Source of the DNA: Purshia tridentata
Lineage: Eukaryota > Streptophyta > Magnoliopsida > Rosales > Rosaceae
Length of the DNA stretch: 64,000 bases
Direction of reading: 5' to 3'
Assembly: GCA_003254885.1 (NCBI GenBank)
Contig: QANT01003495.1
Coordinates: forward strand, 62,001-126,000
The notes beneath the pieces were generated by a model. The model was given only the letters and a program-made list of their open reading frames with translations, was not told the origin of the DNA and made no database searches. How positions within the stretch are numbered: position 1 is the stretch's first letter; the number at the start of each line of letters is the position of its first letter. This document shows, in pieces, positions 1-12,266 of this stretch. A program made the position numbers and the translations under genes.

Positions 1-2079
1 AGGAACATGGTAATAATGATTCTAGTGTTAGTCAGTCAGATACAAATTCTGAGGATGATAATGATTCTCTTGGAACACCAGAACCTGCAGCTCCTCCACA
101 AAGAAGCGTAAACATGCTACAAGGTTGTCGAAGTGTTGACGAGTTTGAGAGACTAAACAAGATAGATGAAGGCACTTATGGTGTTGTATATAGAGCTATG
201 GATAAGAAAACTGGGGAAATTGTGGCCTTGAAGAAGGTCAAGATGGAGAAGGAAAGGGAAGGTTTCCCTTTGACTTCTCTGAGGGAAATAAACATTCTTC
301 TTTCTTTTCATCACCCATCAATAGTTGATGTTAAGGAAGTGGTGGTGGGCAGTAACCTTGATAGTATTTTTATGGTGATGGAATACATGGAGCATGATCT
401 TAAAGGACTCATGGAGACAATGAAGCAGCCATTCAGTCAGAGTGAAGTAAAATGCCTCATGAAACAGCTATTGCTGGGTGTCAAATATCTTCATGATAAT
501 TGGGTGCTTCATCGGGATTTGAAGACATCTAACCTGCTTTTGAATAATCGGGGTGAGTTGAAGATCTGTGACTTTGGGTTGGCTCGTCAGTATGGGAGTC
601 CTTTGAAACCATATACTCATTTGGTGGTTACTCTTTGGTACAGGTGAGCTGGAATTGCCTTTTCTGTATGCATTATTCTCATCTGTCCCATTTTTTTAGA
701 TCTTATTATTCTCATCTGTCACTTGTTGCCTGTTCATAATGCATAATGGTATATTAGCAAGAATCTTCGCAGTTAGGAATTAGTTTGTTTTTCTTGGCAT
801 TTCTCTTTGAATATCAAGGTTGATGTTATCTCTGTTGCCATCTCAATTTGTGTTGACCATGTTGGGTTTAATTTGATAAAGACCAGTAATCTAAGTGCCT
901 TGTTTCTCTTTTAATAAAAAATGTGGCACTGTTTCTCACATGCCTTTGACCTAATTTGTTTAATTTATTTTTATGTATGCTTTATTACTTTCCCTCTCGC
1001 CTCCTCCCTCCCTTTGCGTGCTCTGTGTGCTGTACATAGATGTGTGTGTATCGGTGGAAGATTTGGTCATTAATGTTCTTTTAATGCAGGGCACCCGAAC
1101 TCCTGTTGGGAGCGAAAGAATATTCAACAGCAATCGATATGTGGTCACTAGGTTGTATCATGGCGGAACTATTATCAAAGGAACCACTTTTCAATGGGAA
1201 AACTGAATTTGATCAACTTGACAAGGTAAATTAGTTAATTTGATCTGCTTGATGTTGCATTCCCTATCTATCTTTCACATATTTATGTATTTATTTAATT
1301 ATTTTATAATCACTGCAGATTTTTAGAATTCTTGGCACACCAAATGAGGACATCTGGCCTGGATTTTCCAAGCTTCCTGGAGTCAAGGTCAACTTTGTTA
1401 AGCATCAGTGAGTATGAATATTTTCGTGAACTGATTCCCAACTTTTATTTTGACATCATGGTGTTCTTATTCTTGCCGCTGTTTTCCCAGGCTTCCAGCT
1501 TTGGGTGATTCTGGTCTGGCTATCTGGCCTCCATTGGTGATGCTTTCAGTTACTAAGTTTTTTATTATTGTATTAACTACTGACCTGTTTCTTTCAGGTA
1601 TAACCTTTTGCGCAAGAAGTTCCCAGCTACGTCATTTACTGGATCTCCAGTTCTTTCTGATGCTGGATTTGATTTGTTGAACAAACTTCTAACGTATAAC
1701 CCTGAGAAGGTAAGCTTGTTATCCAGACTTGTTTTAGTTGAATATTATTGGTATAGTTACTTATACAGGTACATATTATACAGAGAATTACTGCTGAAGA
1801 TGCTCTGAATCATGAGTGGTTTCGTGAAGTTCCTCTTCCCAAATCAAAAGAGTTCATGCCGACGTTCCCTGCTCAACATGCTCAAGACAGGTATACAAAC
1901 AAGATCCAGCAGTACTGCAGTAGGATTACGTTTGATTCAATTTCCTACACTTAATCAAATTCATTCATGTTGTAAACAGGCGCATGCGGAGAATGTTGAA
2001 GAGTCCAGATCCCTTGGAAGAGCAACGTAGAAAGGAGTTGCAACAAGGGGAAATAGGAACTGGTGGTGTGTTTGGCTAG
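1..2079 (+). CDS. CDKG2: Cyclin-dependent kinase G-2-like (CDK10/CDK11 type), 5' end outside window
   Basis: Serine/threonine kinase of the plant CDKG group, related to animal CDK11 (PITSLRE kinases); CDKG members work with cyclin L in splicing and flowering-time control (family knowledge). The reading frame is open from base 3, so the gene starts upstream of the window. Exons: to 643, 1090-1225, 1319-1407, 1598-1709, 1784-1890, 1980-2079, all with GT-AG borders and matching phases. Visible motifs are the Gly loop ([11 protein letters not shown]), the cyclin-binding helix as [22 protein letters not shown], and the C-terminal tail [16 protein letters not shown] ending in GGVFG. An acidic, Ser-rich stretch precedes the kinase domain. 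The kinase domain is complete; only the N-terminal extension is missing. Identity as CDKG2 rather than CDKG1 rests on the ungapped conserved core and on its neighbours. Confidence 0.93.
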
Positions 2080-5000
2080 GATAGAAGTAGTGATCAGTGA
2101 CGTCAATACACAATTGGACATGGCTGAGGTGAGAGACATGCATTGAAGGAAGTTCCAAACATTCTATGTCGGACGATCATTTTCTCTGTTTTTTAGCAGG
2201 CACTTCTTCATGATTTGGGTGGGAGATTTGTATTTTTTTGCCTCCTGTCAACCAGATTTGTTGCAGGTTAACATTGTTCTTCTTCTTTGATCATCGTATA
2301 GAAATGCATCTGCGACACTGCTTTCATTACGAGCTGTGGTGTAATTGCCTTGTCTTAAAATGAAAAAGAATCAGTTTCAGCTGAAACTTGTGTATGTAAC
2401 ATATTTTCATTGGTGCATTGTAAACTCCTTTGGTTTTGAATATTAGCACTCTCAGTTATATTAGAACATATTTAATATTCACATTGTGTTTGCAAGAGGC
2501 GGTTGGTGTGAAGTGGAGGGGACGTTCTTTGCTTTTCCTTGACGAAGAATTTGACAGTTACCATATTATTTTTAAAGGTAATTTGTTAATTTGATATCTG
2601 AGAATGTTTTGGGGGATGAAGACTTTAATCCATGATAGTGTATTTGATTTGGAAGTTGTGGTAGCATACTCTAATATAATGTGGCATAGGCTCGATTATG
2701 TCAATAATGCAGGTCTTCTTGTCATGCCATAACTAACTCCTTTCACAAATATGAAGGACTAGTTGAATCTTTGTAAGAGATGCGATGAATATTTCATCTT
2801 ATTAGTATCCATGAAATAGTTCATTAATCTTTTTCAGAATATCTGTAAGGAGAACCATGGTGCTTGGTGCAAATACTTCTACTCAGTAGCACAACTTAAA
2901 AGTTCAAATAAAATGAAAAAAAAAAGTAGCACTACTTGGAAGTGAAAATTCCTTAAAAGGAAAAGGGAAAGGAAAAAAGGAAAAAGAGGAAGAAAGGCAA
3001 AATATAGTGGTTCTTATTTTTTGCTACTTATTTTATGACTGGTTTGAGTCATTGGGCTAATATTTCATCTAATGTTCAAAGATTTCTTTAAAGTAAGCTC
3101 ATTCTACCTTTAACTATACTGCTTTCTGCTACATAAATTTTGGTTTTTTTTTTTTGGTGTAAACATGTGCTTGTTGAGGTTAAAAGATCACACTGAAGTC
3201 TCTAATTACTGGTTACCTAACGCCACTGCTGCTTTTATGCCCAATTTTGCATCATTTTATTTGTGATTCATTACTCAAATAGTACATTATGATGGTAGTG
3301 ATACTGCAAAAGGTGTGGAGGGGTACTTGCTGAAAAAGTGTGGAAGGGGCAAGCACATGATTGGATATGTGATACTATTTAACTTTTGATATGTCATATG
3401 CATGAGAGCTGTAACCTTTGCCATTCTCTTTTTCATCTGTGACATGGTAGGAATCGAGTTGATTAGATATGACCTTTATTGATTAGTCAAAGAGGGGGTA
3501 ATTCCTCGGTTGGAAACTTTTAGTAAGTTTGATACCTTTAATTTATGGTTACCCTGTGTTGCTATGCCAATCCATTCTTTATTGCTTCAGAGATGTTGTT
3601 AGCTTTATTTGAGTGATTATTGATGTTTCACTTCCATCAATACATGCGGACATGAAAAATGATTTGACTTTGTCCATTTGTTGTCTTCTTCTGATATTTA
3701 TGGTGTGTGAAGAATCGATATTTCACTGGTTCTAAAATTTTTTTATGACGTATATCTGCGTATGTAACTGCAGTATCAAAGCAAGCAGGTTGAGGAGGTT
3801 TCCTGCACTTCCAGGAATTTATAGACCTTCAATTAGTTGTTCCTACTGGCTCACTAGAGGTACTATGCAAACCTTGGTTTGTTTAGATTATGGTCTTATC
3901 TTCTGGGATTTTATTGGTTTTTGTTGTGAATAATTCCTGAGTGCATTTAGTTTTTGCTGTCTCTAGAAGAATGTCTTAAGAAATACACTAAAAGGGGGGG
4001 AAAAAAGGAAAGAATCCTGGTCTCAATTCCTGGACAATTCACAATCTTAAAGTTGAAACAATGTCAGGTGCGAAGTTGTGGCCCATTTCTGTCGCTTCTA
4101 ACTTGTTCATATAATCAAATACAAATCAATGTTGGTTTGAACACTAAATGCATAAATGTTGAATTGTGAAGTGACAATATCAATATACAACATTTTGCCC
4201 CCTTTACTTTCTTATATTTGCCTTGTGTCACACGCTTCTAAGAGGACAGATGAAGATCTAGAGAGATTGACCCTGATCCAAAATTTTCCTATATAATGAA
4301 CGTTGCTTCTTCGTCCCTTGAGTTTAGATAATTTGGGAGTGTAAAAATTTGCTTTAGAGATTGTGAGAAATATGTTGACTATTTCATTTTCATCCCATAA
4401 TCAGAACCATAATTGATTAATCTATAGATTACTGGAGTCAATATATTCTCTTAAGAAAAACTGGAGTCAAATATATGGATGAAGTAAAATTATGTTGTTA
4501 GTGGCCAAACAAAGAAAGTAAAAATGTTTAGTTCTCTTAAAAGAAACATGACAGCCGCCTACATGAATGGAATTTTCTTTTGTATCACTGGAGGGACATG
4601 GAGGGAAAGGGTATTTTGAAATTTCTGGCATGTATATGTATGAACACCCTTAATTTGGTTGAAATTCACCATTTTGTTGAAAACATGGAGTTTACAAGTC
4701 TCTTTTAACTTTTTCAGGATATATATTTTTGTTTGATGATCTTGAATAGTTTGAAACTGATATTTGGAAGAGTTAGGATTTTGGTACTTTTAAGGTGTTT
4801 GGATGAAGAATAGAGCTGACTAAGCATATAGAGCATATGGTTTGTATATTCATTCCAAAGGAAGCTCCAGTTAATGTTACAATTGTGGTAATTTGAATTG
4901 CAATTGTAAAACTTGATTCTGCCCATCTGCAAGTGTTTTTATCCATATATCTTTCTGATCATAAACTTATATTATCTTGCAAATTCCAAAAGATTTGGTG

Positions 5001-6886
5001 TCGTACAAATGAATGCAAAATGCAAAATTTCTAATTGCACCTTACTGTGGATTATCAATGTATAAGAAATCTCATAGAGATGCGGTGTATAGGGGCCGGC
5101 TTAGTGTAATTTGTATCTACTAAATGGATGGGATCAGTCTTATTTTGTCCAGATCAGTGTGCCAGATCGTTTTCTTTTGATATCTGTTTACTGTTACTTA
5201 TTTGTGGCATAATTCTATTATAGGCATGGCTGGAGGGGAATGGGTTGTTCGGGGATGGAATATAATGAAGTGTTCGCATCCCATAATTCCCATTCACTTG
5301 ACCCATATAGCTTATATGGAGATTCAGTAAGCCTAGGTTGGATTATAGGAAATACCTTGCGATGGCTTTGTGCAGGTGGTGACCGATGAGATTCTACAGG
5401 CAAGCTGTTAACATTTAGGTAGTAAAAGAAATGAATATCCCATGTAAAGTTGGTGGCTAATCAAGTGCCACAAGCTGCCTATGTGCACGACTCATGTAGT
5501 TCCATGTAATTGAGAATGTTAGGTTTCATTTGCACACCGCAGCAGAGTATTGATCTTGTGATTTGTTTACCGACAAATCTAAGTGTGCTAATGTTCATCC
5601 ATGAAAATGGTGCCTGATTGTGGAGTTGGTCAGGCATAATTTATGTTGATTTTGACATCGTGGGAAAGTGATAATGGGCAATCAAGTGAAAACTGTTGGA
5701 ACCAGGATTGCTGAAGGAGCTTGTTCTCTGTTGGTGAGAGTGGATTTATGCAAACCATAATTTCATTGAATGTAGATATATGCATCTTGGATGCCCTTTA
5801 CTCGACAGATAATTTGATCTTGGAAGGACATATTCGTCATTTATTTCTTGTGCCAAAAGTCGGATATTATCGATGTAAAATTGCTTCCCAAATAGTCAAT
5901 TATATTAATTGTACAGTGAAAATTAATCAAATGCATGTTTTTAGTGTTTGATGTTGAATATGTGTTTGGCTGTGTGGTGCTTTTGTTAGTTTAAATTGAC
6001 ATTTAAATGCATTAAACTATAGAAAATTCTTTATGCATTAGTGCAGCAATGTTGAATAGCATAAACATTCAACAAAATTCTTTTAGCATTTGCTGCGGAG
6101 GATGGTATATACAAGCAACGATGCGGCAATTGATTTCTGCTTACCTTTCCACTAGAAAAAGTTATCTTTCACTCTCATTTAACTGTCCTATCACCCAAAA
6201 ACAATATTAATAAACGAATTAAGACTATGAGAAATAGATATGAGCACCCTTCTAGGGTTTGTGGAGTTTTAAGTGGCTTTAGGGAGGTGAGTCAGTTGGG
6301 AGTGGGTGGGTAGATTAAGATTCTCTTTAATTAAGTCCTTAACAGTTATTTTGAAAGAGGATATAACTTGTCATTAATATATTTATTAAAAAGTGAGTGG
6401 TGAAATATAAGCACTCTTTTAATAAATGAGAACAATTATTGTTAAAACGATGGAAAAATACTGAATTTCTCATTCAAAAGCCACTACTTCGCTGCTCCGG
6501 CCCCTTTTTTACAAGAAAAGAAGAAAAGAGAAACACACAAGTGCTGCTCTTATCAGTAGTTCAATCAAATTTAATCCCTTCTACATAGATACCGTGAGCT
6601 CCAGGTGACTATTAACATAAACAAACGAAGCCTGCATTGTGAATTTCAAGTTCACAATTTACAACTAACAAGTCTCTTCTAATTTCTCTCTGGCCGTTGG
6701 ACTTGTATTAGAGAACAAGACGATGGATGCGTCCGAGAACCACATCGTTATGCAAACAGCTTCCAACAGATGTCATGGGGAAACAATCGAAGAGATAAAG
6801 GTGCAAACCAAAACAGAATGACAATTGTGGCTGTAAATCAGGCTGATTCCGCGACGTTCATGTGGTCAGGAAAGGAGTGGCACATA
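2080..6886. other. 3' UTRs and long gene-poor interval
   Basis: The first about 400 bases after the kinase stop are probably its 3' UTR, and roughly the last 300 bases before 6887 are probably the 3' UTR of the minus-strand DUF3537 gene. The rest, about 4 kb, is AT-rich. I see no conserved protein, no tRNA and no clear transposon. Short open frames near 3745, 3954 and 5721 have no recognisable similarity and look random. Around 3779-3860 an AG and a GT flank a less AT-rich stretch, which could be an exon of an untranslated transcript; that is weak. Confidence 0.4.
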
Positions 6887-9848
6887 CTAAGACGACGAGA
6901 AAACTATAGTCTTTCCGAGCACAAAGGTTACCAAAGATAATTCGATGAAAAAGATTGTGTTGAGGAGGGCTCTATCAACTGTCCACCCGAATATTGTGAT
7001 CCCCCCAGGATTGGTTTGTAAGTACATCACTGCATTGGGAAATAAAGCAACAGAGCATGAGACAAATGATGGCAACCAACAAAAATGAAGCAAAACTCAT
7101 AAATGTAACTACAGGAACAACATGAACAAACGACAACCATACAAGGTATGCAGAAGGTACATATAATTCAAGTGTCTTTTTTAACTAACATGAAAACATT
7201 GAAAAGAATGCTGGAACTTTAAGTTTGAAATGAAATGAAAACTGCTGAGACACATTTAGGACCTAGATCAGAATATGGAACACACTTTGGAATGAAAATG
7301 ACAATGACTCCTGAATTTATTTTTACAGGACCAGTGAAAAATGGATCATGGGTTAGCCATGAAGCTTGTGTATTAAGTTATTACTCTATATAGTATGTAA
7401 TGCTTATGCACTGAACCACCTCACTGTATAGAGTAACTCCCAGAAGAAAAATGTACATCAACTTTTCACTTAAGAAATTAGACACATGTTCCATAGTTCA
7501 GATGATGTCCAAATTTACCTCACTCTAGCTACCTTTTTTGCCTCACTTTCGACAGAACAGGAAAAATTAGAAACTGGTTTGTATTCATATGCATGTACTA
7601 GTTGACTATCTCACATTATAACGTCGTGTCATGTCATAGCATCAAAGGAAACAGAAGTCCTTTTTAAAAAAATGAACTAATAACTTATTGAATGTTACTG
7701 GGAAAAGGAATCAGATTTAATTCAGAAGTAGTGTAAGTATACCAAAAGCTTGTCTCTTGTGATATGTAGACAAATATGTAGCCAGCTGTGTATTTGTAGG
7801 CATTGCAACATAATCCACCGACTCCAAATCACTCTCAGAGTAACTTATATGCAGTGAGTTCAATGTGTTGGCAGTTTCCAAGTTCCCCGTACTGTTTGAG
7901 TTTCTGTGCTGTGATGTATCATTAGAACTGCATGTTACTAATGCATGCCATCTACTGGCAAGTGATGCTATGCCTTGGGCTCTATGGGAAATTCTGGTTG
8001 CTGCATGCAGGGAAAGTATAATACCGACAACCTGAACAATTGTGGAGACCTAGAAATTTGGGGAAAAAAAGGCAGGGAAATTTAATGTATTAAATTTTAG
8101 TGTGCAAGCAAATGATAATTAGAGAATTCTCAGAGGTCCAGTGTCCATTAAGCAAAAATGTGGAAGCCATTATGATTTGGTTTCTTTTGAATCTAAGTAT
8201 GAAGTAACAAATAGCACTGAACTTACTGCAAAATCACCGCCATTTATGAAAGTGACTTCTCCACTGTATCCTGTGGTCTCAAATAGAGTCACAAACTGGC
8301 TTGCTGTGACAACCAGGAACTGCAGAAGAAGGAAGATCCGGAACCTGTGGCTTATTTTAGAAAGATTATACCGCAGACGGATGTGCTCCTCCATATATAT
8401 CAAGACGTCAGATTCCCTTTCCAAGAGCCTCCCATAATCATCGAAGTGGATAACTTGCAAATTGCAGACCAAGTGAAACAAAATGCTGGCTGTTAGAGAG
8501 ATTGTACTCACATACGCCCATGAAAGAATCAAAGCTAATAAAACAGCAACCGACAGCCCCCATGAATCATGATGGACATATAGCATACGGACGACCTCAC
8601 GTGCAGTTTTCAAAAGAAAACATGGAAGAGCCCACCAAATGAGCAAGCGAAAAGAGCCCTGTGAAGATATGGTATCCAAGCAAAAATTCTTAGTATAGCA
8701 TAAACTGGAAATTGCCGGCCAAATATATCTAATGAGTTGATGTAGTTAACTGACTACAATGAATTCATACTTGATAAATTTTTTCAATATTTGCAGGCTG
8801 CAGTTGGTGAAAGAAAGGAAGTTACTTTCCGAAGGGATAACAGAAAGGTGCATCTACTATGCCTATGAGTATTAATGAGCTGTTGCAAATATATTTAATA
8901 TTTATGCAGTTATCATTATTTTTGCAGGTCCTGAAGCAGAAAGGAAACCATGCTGATTTTGGTAAGCACATTAGGTTCATGCCATCTTTCCTACTGGTAC
9001 TGGTAATTAGTTCTATACATAGTTTTACCCGTCATTACACAAATAAGTCAACAGAATTGGAAACAGACCAAAACGTGAAAAACTTTAGTTCCCATGGAGA
9101 TTGGCTAAAAAAGTTTAACACATTCAAGACCATGTGTGTGGCATATACCATAAGTTTGGATTATCATATTCCACACAACTATATGATAGTGTTCGTCCAT
9201 AGCCTCACATTTGGGGTTGATATAAATTATATACAATCAAAATTAGGGAACAATCTTTAAAATATACCATTTATGACTCAAAAAGCGCACAAAACATTTT
9301 CATAACACAATCACCAGTAGACCATTTCATATAACCAGCAACAAGCAATGTATCAAACTCCAAGCTGTCTAATTCCATGCGATGCTTACCTTTATCTGCT
9401 TGATGTAATCTTTCCGAAATTGCACCATATGGCCGTTATGGCGATCGACAAAGAGGAACCTCCGAATACCATACTTTCTAAGGTTGTGCGAGAGGCAAAG
9501 CAAAGAGACGGCGGCCAGACAAGCCTGCGAGCCCACAATGACGAGCTCGAAACCTTTAATCTGATACTTCACGCAGTCCGAACAGTTGAAGAGCTCAAGC
9601 ACAAGGATCGGAAGCACCAGACCTATGAGCACAAAAGCTGTCCAAGACAGGGCAAAGCTTAATATAGAAGATTGGTTGAAGCCCAGGAGAGTGAGAAAGG
9701 TCTCTAGCCGTCGAAGGGTTTGATCCAATTGGGTATCTTTGTATTCTTCATCTGGTCCTTGGTGGTGGTTGTTGTGTTGGTGATTAGGATCAAGAAGAGG
9801 GGTCATGGCAGGCGGTTCCTCTGTTTTTATATAAGGAGGGTAAGCCAT
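6887..9848 (-). CDS. DUF3537 multi-pass membrane protein (At1g67570-like)
   Basis: Plant-specific integral membrane protein of the DUF3537 family (PF12056); no biochemical role is firmly known. Four exons on the minus strand: 9390-9848, 8227-8658, 7743-8049, 6887-7029, totalling 446 residues with all phases consistent. The N-terminus is hydrophilic (His/Asn/Pro-rich), followed by an amphipathic segment (LDQTLRRLETFLTLLGF) and several hydrophobic helices. Family landmarks include LFNCSDCVKYQIKGFE, the RRFLFVDRHNGHMVQFR loop, IHFDDYGRLLERESDV, and the C-terminal block GITIFGWTVDRALLNTIFFI with a final helix ending in SSS. The start was chosen as the first ATG before the conserved region. The protein looks intact. 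Gene order next to CDKG2 and LOX6 agrees with Arabidopsis. Confidence 0.9.
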
Positions 9849-12266
9849 GAATGACTGAGAGTTGGAGCTTAATTATGGAGCTTAAAGTTTCGATTTTGAT
9901 TGCGTTGGAGCAAAACTGGTTACCACCCAGTTGAGATTATGGTCCTTTTTAAGTATGAGATTTCTTGTAATCTATTGACTGGTTATGAATCAGATCAAAC
10001 CAGAGCTTCCTTTGGAAGTGCTTTTTGTTCCGCAAGAAAAACCCAATCAATCAGATCGTCCCCCAAAGTAATAATTAAAATTAGAACTTGCAACGTCTGC
10101 CAACAAGACCATAGTAACAGTTTGAATTCAAATCTCGTCATTGAGTTTCAGCCGTTGGATCATGGTTGAAACCAAACAGTTGATCCCCAATCGTAAGATT
10201 TACGGGATTTCGGTGCGACTTTACTTACCTTGAAATATGCTTGCTTGGAAACTTGGAAGTTGGAACTGGAATCTTCTTCCACCTTTTTCTATTCTTGAAT
10301 TCTTTAATGGCAAAGATAAAATGATGAGGGAATCGGAAACAAAAGAGACAAAAATGAGTCACAAACCAAGTGTCGGATCTCTAATCTCAGTCCGATTTGT
10401 TTAGTAGCTGACACTCTGTTGCTACATCTAATACACATTTTATAGGAGGAACCTTGTCCAATTCCATGTCTCATGTCTCTAGTTTTTTCCCGCCAAATAA
10501 AAAGATGTTTGTGTTCTATAGGCTGGATTTAGGTGAGCCAATCTCGGCCGGACACAAACCACAATCACGGGATCAATCCACGTGAGGTTATTTCATTTTA
10601 ATTGGGGTTTGGATTTAATTGGCGGGTTAGTGATTAATGATTAGAAAGAGGGTGGAGTAGTTCGCGGTGGGTTGAAGGTGGCATTATTAAGACAGTGATG
10701 ATGGTACTGCTGGTGGTGGCTGTGCGTATAGGGATGGATATTACATGTACGGATATGATTGGACCCCGTTTATGAAAGAGACTATTACGTGGCGCAAATT
10801 GATCCTCTGCACTTCATTGCAAGTTTGATCCTTTGCACTCCATTGCTGATGGGCTACAACATTATGGACTATACCTTTCCCTCAGTGGCTCAAATTTTGT
10901 TAGCTAGCTAGAATTAGCATAGCTTTGAGCTCTGTCACAATTAAGCTCCTATTTCACCTATTAAATTGTCATTGACTATTATACAATCTATACTAGAGAG
11001 TAGAGGCATAACTTTCAAACCCTAGTTATTTGTTTTTTGCATAGGCACCATCACTTTCTCATATGGGCACCACCATGTGTCACCAATAGCCAACCACCAC
11101 ATGTCATTCACTGACCTCCCCATATTTTATTTTGTAAAATATAAAAACAAAGTGTAGTTGATGGGATTTAAAACCCCAGCCTTAATTAACACACAAATAA
11201 ACTCTCATAACTAAGCTAAATATGTAGCTTTAAAATTATTATGCTATATTTTTTAAATATATGAAAATTAAAATCATATTTCATACTGTTTATTTATTCT
11301 TGCTATTTTTTAGAAATATTATTCCATTTTTAACAAATTAGAAAATAGTTATCCAATAATTTGAATTTTTAATCAAATGCCATAAGTTACTCTAATTTTA
11401 TATTCTCAAAAAAATTGCTCCAATTTTCCTTAATCATATATCTCTTTAAATTCTTAAACTTTCATATAAACAAAATAAAATAAAATAAAACCTCACATTT
11501 ACTATATATATTTATTATATATAAACAACTTAATTTCAAATTTAAAACTTTCAAATACATATAATTGAAATTCATATCTAAATTCACAAGTCTAATTGCT
11601 CTTATCCTAACTTTCATGTATCTCAATTAATGTGGCAGTATGTCATCATTTGTTTAAAAACTAGGCCCATAAACTTTATTTATTTACAATAAGTGAGAAA
11701 TTTTCATTTTGTTGACTATAACACTGTGGACGGGCATGTGGTGTAACAATTTTACGTATTATAACATATGGATAATTCCACCATATAGCGGGATTATACG
11801 TTAAAAATGTGATTATTTTTGTGTCAACTGATAGTTGTCCTGGACTGGATGGCTTTTCTAGGTTATCGATGTCATATAGTGAACAAAAATTGAAGGTAAA
11901 TAGTGTCTCCAGTTTTATTGATCAAGAAAATTGACCGAAAGAACAAAAATTTACGACAAGAAAACAGTGAGTAAATATAAAAGGTTTTTAACAATTTTCT
12001 GTAAAATAAAAGATTATATACTAATTAATATGCAAAGCATTGACAGGGAGTCAGAAAGATATAACTTGTTGTTTGCCTGGTTTTGAGCTCAACACAATCC
12101 TGGCCAAAAAAAGCAACAGACATACAAACAAACGTCACGCGACTCATGCTAAGACAAAACCGCCATGATTGAACTCATAAAGACAAATCGAAACTGAAAC
12201 TCACTCTGCTCAGTACTCAGTTCACATCACTCACTCCTTCAGGCTTCAGCCTTAATCAAATCTCAA
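9849..12266. other. Intergenic: divergent promoters of DUF3537 and 4CL-like genes
   Basis: This 2.4-kb interval lies between two divergently transcribed genes and should hold both promoters. A perfect E2F-like element (TTTCCCGCC) lies near 10484-10495. From about 11000 to 12000 the DNA is very AT-rich. A weak tRNA-like stretch at about 11150-11220 (reverse strand) has A-box-like and B-box-like motifs and may be a decayed SINE head. No coding gene is recognised. Confidence 0.4.

Noticed and set aside
11150-11220. tRNA-like stretch with weak A and B boxes on the reverse strand
   Set aside because: Too degenerate to call a tRNA or assign to a SINE family; mentioned only in the intergenic note.
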